Of a DNA stretch of 11,879 nt, positions 7,250-11,879 are shown piece after piece. Position numbers and translations under genes: made by a program. This DNA is from JBMNTP01 sp050945795. GTDB taxonomy: Bacteria; Bacillota; Clostridia; Christensenellales; MGBC116941. Location of the stretch: assembly GCA_050945795.1 (NCBI GenBank), contig JBMNTP010000037.1:1-11879 (forward strand), read 5' to 3'. The notes below the pieces were generated by a model. It searched no databases, was not told the DNA's origin, and saw only the letters and a list, made by a program, of their open reading frames with translations. Position 1 is the stretch's first letter. Each line of letters begins with the position of its first letter.

Positions 7250-9160
7250 CTATTCAGAATACATAAGAACGTATGTACCCTTATCGACAACCTCGCCTGC
7301 CGCCGGCAATTGAGCGCCAACCTTTCCCGTACCTATGGCGTCCGACTTTAGCCCGGCTTTCCCAAGCTCTATCGCAGCCGCCTCCATGCTCATGCCCTTT
7401 ATGTCCGGCACCTCTACCTGACCCGTTTGGCGATCTTCGTCGTCCTCATCAAATACCGGCTCAACGCCTATATATTTAAGCGTATCTTTCATTATAGTGC
7501 CAACTATCGGCGCCGCTACAACGCTGCCAAAGTCAACCGGTACATTCGGCTCATCAACCATTACATATACAACTATCTCCGGCGCATCAGCCGGTGCGAA
7601 GCCTATAAATGACGCTATATGCCTGCCGTCCATAACCTGCTTGTTGTCATCATATTTTTGCGCCGTTCCCGTCTTTCCGCCCACTCTATACCCCGGCACA
7701 TCGGCATTGCTGCCGCTGCCGTTCGATACTACGCCGCGCATAAGCTGGCGCATACTAGCGCTTGTAGATTCTGATATTACCTGCCTTACCTCTGTCGGCT
7801 CCATCTTTTCAACAACGCTGCCATCCGCCGCCGTTATCTCCCTTACAAGATAAGGCTGCATGAGCTTTCCGCCGTTTACAATCGCCGCCATGGCGGTGGT
7901 AAGCTGTAAAGGCGTCATGGATATCGACTGACCAAACGCTATACGCGCAAGGTCGGCGTCCTGTATATATTTTACGTGCCGCACTATGCCGGTGCTTTCA
8001 GAAGGAAAATCAATGCCGGTTTTAGAACCCATGCCAAAATCATAAAGGTAGTCATAGAGATTTTCTTTTTTCAGCCCCAGCCCCATGGTAGCGAATGCCG
8101 GGTTGCAGCTCTTTTCAAGCGCCTGAGCCAAAGTTAGCGAGCCGTGCGGCACCCTGGCGTGGCAGGATATGCCCTGACCCCCGTCAAGCTCCAACCGGCC
8201 GGCGCAATAAAAATGAGACGACAACGAAACAGTGCCTTCATTAAGCGCAGCGGCAAGCGTAATAGGCTTTACCACCGAACCAAGCTCATAGGAGTCGGTA
8301 ATCATGGTGTTGCGCGATAAAGAGTTTAGCAGTTCAGCGTCGTTTCGCGGCGGATCGTTAAGGTCGTAATCGTCCTTTGAGGATATGGCCAAAAGTTCGC
8401 CGGTATTAACGTCCATAACTATACCTGAAACCCTTTTGGCGCTATTTACTTCCATCGCCTCTTCTAGCGCCTGCTCAAGGAAGCTCTGTATAACATAATC
8501 TATGGTAAGAGAAACGGTGCAGCCGTCTACGGGCGCTATATACTGCTCATCGCCCATAGGTATTTCCTTGCCGTCCCTGTCCTTTTCCTGCACCAGCCGC
8601 CCGGGGCTGCCGGCTAAGTATTTGTTGTAGTAAAGTTCTAAACCGCCAAGCCCCTCGCCGTCAACCGAGGTAAAGCCAAGCGTCTGCGTTAAAAAACTCC
8701 CGTATGGGTAATAGCGCTTAACATCTATCGTAAGCGCGACGCCTTTTATATTAAGCCTTCTTATGGCGTTTGACTGCTCGTCGGTTATCTGCCTTTTAAG
8801 CCATACCTCGCTTTTTGTTTTGTCTGTGGCTTTTTTATATATATCGGTGGCGTCCATCTCAAGTATCTCGGCTAGTGCCGCCGATAGCTTATCAGGCTCT
8901 TTTACCTGCGCCGGCCGCAGCACAACGGTATCGGCGTTAGCGCTGCGCGCGAGGTCTTGCATATTTCTATCTACAATATTTCCTCGCTTTGCCGATACCT
9001 GCAGCTCCCTTGTCCACTGGTTAACCGCCTTTTGCTGCAACTCCGGCCCGTCTATGAATTTTATTTCAAAAACTTTATAAGCCAGGAATAAAAAAATTAA
9101 GGCAACCGTCATGACAACAACGATTAGCCTTTTCTTATTTGTCATGCCCGTAACGCTCAA
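7250..9160 (-). CDS. Class B penicillin-binding protein, FtsI/SpoVD type, with PASTA domain
   Basis: This septal transpeptidase of 636 residues is anchored in the membrane and cross-links peptidoglycan made by the SEDS partner. A short cytoplasmic tail precedes one membrane helix (about 12-30). The dimerisation region follows, with SAKRGNIVDRN at 56-66. The transpeptidase domain has all three motifs: SVVK (Ser295/Lys298), SCN (351-353) and KTG (496-498). An acidic linker (570-577) leads to one C-terminal PASTA repeat (about 581-635). I chose the TTG start at 9160 because GGAGGT lies 6 bases upstream. The later in-frame ATG at 9145 has no ribosome binding site. The sequence before the active serine reads YELGS where YEPGS is usual. 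One PASTA repeat resembles SpoVD, but the position before murE also fits the vegetative FtsI/PBP2B role, so I leave the symbol open. Confidence 0.93.
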   Translation of the reverse strand: MSVTGMTNKKRLIVVVMTVALIFLFLAYKVFEIKFIDGPELQQKAVNQWTRELQVSAKRGNIVDRNMQDLARSANADTVVLRPAQVKEPDKLSAALAEILEMDATDIYKKATDKTKSEVWLKRQITDEQSNAIRRLNIKGVALTIDVKRYYPYGSFLTQTLGFTSVDGEGLGGLELYYNKYLAGSPGRLVQEKDRDGKEIPMGDEQYIAPVDGCTVSLTIDYVIQSFLEQALEEAMEVNSAKRVSGIVMDVNTGELLAISSKDDYDLNDPPRNDAELLNSLSRNTMITDSYELGSVVKPITLAAALNEGTVSLSSHFYCAGRLELDGGQGISCHARVPHGSLTLAQALEKSCNPAFATMGLGLKKENLYDYLYDFGMGSKTGIDFPSESTGIVRHVKYIQDADLARIAFGQSISMTPLQLTTAMAAIVNGGKLMQPYLVREITAADGSVVEKMEPTEVRQVISESTSASMRQLMRGVVSNGSGSNADVPGYRVGGKTGTAQKYDDNKQVMDGRHIASFIGFAPADAPEIVVYVMVDEPNVPVDFGSVVAAPIVGTIMKDTLKYIGVEPVFDEDDEDRQTGQVEVPDIKGMSMEAAAIELGKAGLKSDAIGTGKVGAQLPAAGEVVDKGTYVLMYSE

Positions 9161-9166
9161 GCCGCT

Positions 9167-9172
9167 ACCTCC
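9167..9172 (-). promoter_or_regulatory. Ribosome binding site fixing the PBP TTG start
   Basis: On the minus strand, a perfect GGAGGT lies 6 bases before the TTG at 9158-9160 and immediately after the ftsL stop. The nearest in-frame ATG, 15 bases further in, has no comparable purine-rich sequence. This decides in favour of a TTG start and suggests modest, ftsL-coupled translation. Confidence 0.75.
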
Positions 9173-9175
9173 GCT

Positions 9176-9799
9176 CTAATCTAAAAGATTCAGCATCATA
9201 GCCAAAAACCCGTTTCCGGTATTCGCCTTGGCAGCGCCGTCCCCTCTGTCGGCAGCCACCATAACGCCCTCCGGTTCAACATCAATGTTAATTTCCGGCA
9301 GTTCTACAAACACAACCTGATCGTCGCCAGGAAAGTCCATGCCCAGTTTCGCCGCCCTATCCTTAACCGCCACCATATCCGTCGCCTGCGCGTATTCAAG
9401 CTTAAGCGCCTCAACCTGTGCCTGCATCTGCTCTAACTCTTTTTTGTCTTTTAAAAGCGCCGAGTTCGCCGATGTCATAGCGGCAAAGCGGGAAACCAAT
9501 ACCGAGCCCAGTAAAAATATGCATATCACCAGCAGTACCGCTAAAACCCTCTGTCCCGGCTTTGCTAAAATCGAAGGCTTCGCCTTTTGTTTAGCCGCCG
9601 GTTTCGCCTTGGGCTTAGCCGCCGGTGCTTGATGCTCCGTAATCGGCTTTCTTACCGGCGCAACTTTTGTAGCCGGACGCGCCGGCCTATAAACAGGTGC
9701 CTCGACAGCGCACCCTTGTATATTGTATTCATCAAAACAACCGTCGTATTCATAATCAGGCTTAAGCGCCAGCGAACCATGCTGCCTGTATCCTACCAT
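9176..9799 (-). CDS. ftsL: FtsL-like divisome protein with long Ala/Lys/Pro-rich N-terminus
   Basis: This is a bitopic septum protein expected to pair with FtsQ/DivIB and the PBP-FtsW complex. It has about 80 cytoplasmic residues, including an Ala/Lys/Pro-rich low-complexity run (APAAKPKAKPAAKQKAKPS). One membrane helix follows (VLAVLLVICIFLLGSVLVS, about 85-103), then a predicted coiled coil (ANSALLKDKKELEQMQAQVEALKLEY) and AKLGM, the usual end of FtsL-like coiled coils. A further 45-50 residue tail closes with a hydrophobic FLAMMLNLLD. I use ATG 9799, preceded at 8-9 bases by GGGGGTGA. The frame also allows GTG 9811 but without a usable ribosome binding site. Assignment rests on topology and position between rsmH and the PBP gene, since FtsL sequences diverge strongly. 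At about 207 residues it is longer than the typical family member. Confidence 0.82.
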   Translation of the reverse strand: MVGYRQHGSLALKPDYEYDGCFDEYNIQGCAVEAPVYRPARPATKVAPVRKPITEHQAPAAKPKAKPAAKQKAKPSILAKPGQRVLAVLLVICIFLLGSVLVSRFAAMTSANSALLKDKKELEQMQAQVEALKLEYAQATDMVAVKDRAAKLGMDFPGDDQVVFVELPEINIDVEPEGVMVAADRGDGAAKANTGNGFLAMMLNLLD

Positions 9800-9832
9800 T
9801 ACGGTATTCACCCCCAGAATATAATAGAACGT

Positions 9833-10783
9833 TTACAATCTTTCGGCCGCTCTTACTTTTGCCGACCGCGCTCTTGGATTGTTTTCAAGCTCCTCTTTCG
9901 ACGGCTTAACCGCCTTTCGAGACACCAGCTTTACTAAAGACCGCTTGCCGCAAACGCATACCGGAGCTTTAGGCGGGCAGACGCACGGGTTTTCCATCTC
10001 CCTCATCGCCAGCTTAACCGCCCGATCCTCAAGCGAATGAAACGTAATAACAACGAGCCTGCCGCCCGGTTTTAGCAAATCAACAAAGCTCTTAACAGCA
10101 TTTGACAGCCCTTCAAGCTCCCCGTTAACCTCTATCCTTATCGCCTGGAACGTACGTTTCGCGGGATGCGGCCCCTGCCGCCTCGCCCCCGCCGGTATCG
10201 CCGCCTTTATGACGTCAACCAGTTCAAACGTCGTTCTTATAGGCTCAATCTTTCTTCTCTGCTCTATAAACGCGGCTATCCTTGAAGCCCATCTTTCCTC
10301 GCCATAATCCCTTATAATGCCGCTAAGCCTTTGCCTGTCATATTCGTTTATGACATCATAAGCGCTTATAGCGTCCGAAGCGTCCATCCTCATATCGAGC
10401 GGTGCGTCGTTCATATAGCTAAAGCCGCGCTCCGGCTTGTCCAACTGATAGCTGCTTACGCCAAGGTCTAGTATCGCCCCATCAAGCGGCATCGCCTCCT
10501 GCGGTAACAACAGCGCTGCGTCCTTGAAATTGCCTTTTATGGCTATAAATTTGTCGCCGTACTTTGAAAGCCTGTCCGATGCTGCGGCAATGGCGTCGGC
10601 ATCGCGGTCTATGCCGTAAACCTCGGTGTTGCCGATAGATAATATTGCCTCCGAATGTCCTCCGCCGCCCAGCGTGCCGTCTACGAACCTACCGCCGTTT
10701 TTGGCGTTCAGCAGCTCTATGCATTCCTTTTCCATTACAGGCTTGTGCCGGAATGCCGCCTGCCATTCATCGCGCCCCATCAT
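9833..10783 (-). CDS. rsmH: 16S rRNA (cytosine(1402)-N(4))-methyltransferase RsmH
   Basis: RsmH is a cytoplasmic SAM-dependent enzyme that methylates N4 of C1402 in 16S rRNA (formerly MraW). The 316-residue protein shows the family pattern in order: FRHKPVM near 11-17, the SAM-binding VDGTLGGGGHSEA (34-46), GIDRD (57-61), and ILDLGVSSYQLD (104-115) with ERGFSY and DAPLDMRMD. Then come QGPHPAKRTFQAIRIEVN (203-220), TFHSLEDR, and the Cys-rich C-terminal segment CVCPPKAPVCVCG. The first ATG overlaps the mraZ TGA (ATGA) and a second ATG follows directly. The ribosome binding site is weak, so translation probably depends on coupling to mraZ. Nothing appears missing. Confidence 0.96.
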   Translation of the reverse strand: MMGRDEWQAAFRHKPVMEKECIELLNAKNGGRFVDGTLGGGGHSEAILSIGNTEVYGIDRDADAIAAASDRLSKYGDKFIAIKGNFKDAALLLPQEAMPLDGAILDLGVSSYQLDKPERGFSYMNDAPLDMRMDASDAISAYDVINEYDRQRLSGIIRDYGEERWASRIAAFIEQRRKIEPIRTTFELVDVIKAAIPAGARRQGPHPAKRTFQAIRIEVNGELEGLSNAVKSFVDLLKPGGRLVVITFHSLEDRAVKLAMREMENPCVCPPKAPVCVCGKRSLVKLVSRKAVKPSKEELENNPRARSAKVRAAERL

Positions 10784-11202
10784 ATGCCAAGCGAATCGAG
10801 AGCTTCTTCATAATCACCCTCATGTTTGCTGTTATATTCTTCCCACACCTGCTTGCTCCATATTTCCGCCCTGTTACCGACGCCTATAATAAGCGCATCT
10901 TTTTCAATAGCGGCGTATTCTCTAAGCTCGGCGGTTATAATCACTCTGCCCTGCTTGTCCGGCTCTCGCTCTGCCGCACTTGAGTAAAGTCGGCGGGCGA
11001 CAAGCTGTGCCTGTTTATTTGTCATAGGAAGAGAAATGAGTTTTGAGGAAAATTCCTCCCACTCGGCAAGACTAAATACAAATATGCATTTATCCATACC
11101 CTGCACCAGCATAAACTGTTCGCCGAGTTGCTCACGGAACTTGGCAGGCATGAATACGCGACCCTTTTCATCAACGGTATGCTCATACTTGCCAACGAAC
11201 AC
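10780..11202 (-). CDS. mraZ: Transcriptional regulator MraZ
   Basis: This 140-residue DNA-binding protein of the MraZ family heads the dcw cluster and in studied bacteria represses its own operon. It has two tandem AbrB/SpoVT-like half-domains, each with the DxxGR signature: DEKGRVFMPAKFRE (11-24) and DKQGRVIITAELRE (82-95). The family N-terminus MFVGKYEHTVDEKGR fixes the start as GTG (11200-11202), preceded by AAGGAGG at a 7-base spacing. An out-of-frame ATG overlaps this GTG by one base. The 3' end overlaps the rsmH start. Upstream lie phased TGGNG repeats that are its probable operator. The C-terminus (YEEALDSLGI) is normal. Confidence 0.95.
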   Translation of the reverse strand: MFVGKYEHTVDEKGRVFMPAKFREQLGEQFMLVQGMDKCIFVFSLAEWEEFSSKLISLPMTNKQAQLVARRLYSSAAEREPDKQGRVIITAELREYAAIEKDALIIGVGNRAEIWSKQVWEEYNSKHEGDYEEALDSLGI

Positions 11203-11209
11203 ATTCTCT

Positions 11210-11216
11210 CCTCCTT
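11210..11216 (-). promoter_or_regulatory. Strong ribosome binding site deciding the mraZ GTG start
   Basis: AAGGAGG on the minus strand lies 7 bases before the GTG at 11200-11202 and 5 bases before the overlapping out-of-frame ATG at 11202-11204. The GTG frame encodes MraZ and the ATG frame encodes an unrelated 60-codon reading. Spacing therefore allows both, but only GTG yields a recognisable protein. Confidence 0.8.
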
Positions 11217-11238
11217 CCTCACTTTTTACCTAATCTTG

Positions 11239-11284
11239 CTCCACTATACACCACTTAGCACCATTTGTATATACTTATTCTCCA
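11239..11284 (-). promoter_or_regulatory. mraZ promoter with phased TGGNG repeats (probable MraZ box)
   Basis: On the minus strand, TGGTG (11259-11263), TGGTG (11249-11253) and TGGAG (11239-11243) recur at exactly 10-base spacing, each with AG or AT-like bases before TGG. A further TGGAG lies at 11280-11284, about two periods upstream. Known MraZ operators are several TGG-containing direct repeats about one helical turn apart, upstream of mraZ. A plausible promoter overlaps them: -10 TATAGT (11243-11248) and a weak -35 TATACA (11266-11271), spaced 17 bases. Binding here would block RNA polymerase, giving autorepression of the cluster. Repeats and spacing are seen directly. Binding is inferred from the family. 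Confidence 0.72.
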
Positions 11285-11312
11285 CTTTTGCGCCTTTTCC
11301 TTCCGGGGAAAT

Positions 11313-11333
11313 AAAAAAAACCGGCCTTGCCGG
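11313..11333 (-). terminator. Rho-independent terminator upstream of the mraZ promoter
   Basis: The minus strand has CCGGC, a 3-base loop, then GCCGG (11321-11333), followed directly by eight T residues (11313-11320). The stem is short but entirely G-C. It would stop transcripts coming from the 11334-11735 region and insulate the dcw operon. The overlapping pair CCGGAA (11330-11335) and TTCCGG (11301-11306) could form an alternative stem that excludes the terminator. Any switching role is speculative. Confidence 0.65.
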
Positions 11334-11350
11334 AAATATATCGTATTTTA

Positions 11351-11373
11351 TCGTTTTTTAGCTCTTAATAAAA
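11351..11373 (+). repeat. Imperfect direct repeat, copy 1
   Basis: This 23-base copy consists of TCGTTTTTTAGC followed directly by TCTTAATAAAA. Both blocks recur identically in copy 2 at 11618-11646, where six extra bases (AACTGC) separate them. The copies are about 270 bases apart in the same orientation. They may be remnants of a duplication or insertion. A link to the neighbouring recombinase is only a guess. Confidence 0.55.
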
Positions 11374-11617
11374 CATGCTGTCGTATTTTGCAACATTTTT
11401 GGCTCCTAATCGCGTACGCCCTGCCGACATGCCGCCGGCTTTCGACAGCTTGCCCTATACAAAAGCGAACAGCCACAAATGTCATTTCCGTCACAAAAGC
11501 GCCGGGTACGCCGCACCGCAGCGTTATGGCCGACACGAACAATCAGACATTTTACGCGGCTGTTTTCGCAACTCACTTTCCAATATTCGCAGTAAAACCA
11601 GTAGGATTTTATGGCGC

Positions 11618-11646
11618 TCGTTTTTTAGCAACTGCTCTTAATAAAA
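11618..11646 (+). repeat. Imperfect direct repeat, copy 2
   Basis: This 29-base copy has TCGTTTTTTAGC (11618-11629), an extra AACTGC, then TCTTAATAAAA (11636-11646). The T-run here also pairs with a downstream A-run ending ACG at 11651, forming an 8-bp stem that copy 1 lacks. The similarity to copy 1 is seen directly, and its meaning is unknown. Confidence 0.55.
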
Positions 11647-11697
11647 AAACGTCGCTTTAGGAGCTGTCAGATAGGGATTTATAATTCCTGAAAAATT

Positions 11698-11727
11698 CGG
11701 CATAGTCGTTGATATTCGGCTATGCCG
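11698..11727 (-). terminator. Terminator after the recombinase, probably bidirectional
   Basis: CGGCATAG (11698-11705) and CTATGCCG (11720-11727) form a perfect 8-bp stem around a 14-base loop. On the minus strand it lies 8 bases after the recombinase stop codon and is followed by AATTTTT. On the plus strand it is followed by TTTTTT. This fits a bidirectional Rho-independent terminator closing the recombinase gene. Confidence 0.8.
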
Positions 11728-11735
11728 TTTTTTGT

Positions 11736-11879
11736 TTACTTTGGCAAATCAATAGCGCCAATGCAGTTATAGAAAATTTGAATCCGCTGGGTTCTGCGGC
11801 CATCTACTTTTTCAGCCTTAAATACTATAATTTTGTCAATGAACTCTCGAATAATCTCTGCATCCAATTCTGTAATTTC
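11736..11879 (-). CDS. C-terminal fragment of a large serine recombinase (cut by window edge)
   Basis: The minus strand is open from the window edge to a TAA at 11736-11738. It encodes 47 residues beginning [20 protein letters not shown] and ending with [15 protein letters not shown]. The pattern [38 protein letters not shown] is what I know as the extreme C-terminus (DUF4368-type) of site-specific large serine recombinases carried by phages and integrative elements of Firmicutes. The catalytic serine domain and the zinc-ribbon region lie outside the window, so activity cannot be judged. A terminator follows. Such genes usually sit near the end of their element, so its boundary may lie between here and mraZ. 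Confidence 0.78.

Larger units (their letters stand above)
11334..11697. other. Intergenic stretch without a convincing gene
   Basis: This 364-base segment sits between two terminator-like hairpins. Several open frames cross it (for example minus 11348-11542 from a TTG, and plus 11265-11660). None has a ribosome binding site, a recognisable motif or gene-like composition, so I call none of them. The segment carries an imperfect direct repeat and an 8-bp inverted repeat CGTTTTTT/AAAAAACG (11619-11626 and 11644-11651). It could be a gene remnant, a small RNA locus, a genome repeat or the flank of a mobile element. The sequence does not decide. Confidence 0.5.

Noticed and set aside
11400..11460. 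Minus-strand GGGCAAGC, then a GAAA-capped stem, resembling the first half of a c-di-GMP-I (GEMM) riboswitch
   Set aside because: The conserved ACGCAAAGC segment and the second helix with its receptor are missing, and the stem contains a mismatch. A covariance model search would settle it, and I expect no hit.
11348..11542. 64-codon minus-strand frame ending just before the terminator at 11313-11333
   Set aside because: The placement before a terminator is tempting, but it begins at a TTG right after a stop, without a ribosome binding site, and the protein resembles nothing I know.
11265..11660. 131-codon plus-strand open frame crossing the mraZ upstream region
   Set aside because: It crosses the promoter repeats, terminator and repeat copies, has no ribosome binding site, and shows no family motif I recognise.
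11657..11685. Plus-strand TATAAT at 11680-11685 as a promoter
   Set aside because: The -35 is poor and a terminator-like hairpin begins 12 bases later with no plus-strand gene beyond.

Overview
The window is almost entirely a division and cell wall (dcw) cluster of a Gram-positive, Clostridia-like bacterium, all on the minus strand, so it reads from right to left. The placement rests on three things: the gene order (mraZ, rsmH, ftsL, a PASTA-containing class B PBP, murE, mraY, murD, ftsW/spoVE, murA, ftsQ/divIB), strong Shine-Dalgarno sequences with GTG and TTG starts, and isoleucine codons in which ATA is common. MurE carries the DNPR motif expected for meso-diaminopimelate peptidoglycan. 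I cannot name a genus.

Layout from the right. Positions 11736-11879 hold the last 47 codons of a large serine recombinase that continues beyond the window, followed by a hairpin terminator (11698-11727). Positions 11203-11735 contain no convincing gene. They hold an imperfect direct repeat (11351-11373 and 11618-11646), a minus-strand terminator (11313-11333), and the mraZ promoter overlapped by phased TGGNG repeats that look like the MraZ operator. Then come mraZ (GTG start), rsmH, ftsL, the PBP (TTG start), a 104-bp gap with an extended -10 promoter, murE, mraY, murD, ftsW, a 70-bp gap with a hairpin next to the murA ribosome binding site, murA and ftsQ. Positions 1-81 are an AT-rich spacer before an unseen next gene.

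How the genes work together. MurA makes the first committed cytoplasmic precursor, MurD and MurE add D-Glu and the third residue, and MraY loads the muropeptide onto undecaprenyl phosphate. The SEDS protein FtsW/SpoVE polymerises lipid II and the class B PBP cross-links it at the septum. FtsQ/DivIB and FtsL are the bitopic partners of that complex. RsmH methylates 16S rRNA and MraZ is the likely autorepressor. The ATGA overlaps at mraZ/rsmH, murE/mraY and murD/ftsW indicate translational coupling in one operon.

The cluster lacks murF (expected between murE and mraY) and murG (expected between ftsW and murA), with no remnant at either junction. I see no clear new biological system. The points most worth a second look are these two absences, the MraZ operator, the recombinase junction and the unexplained segment at 11334-11697.
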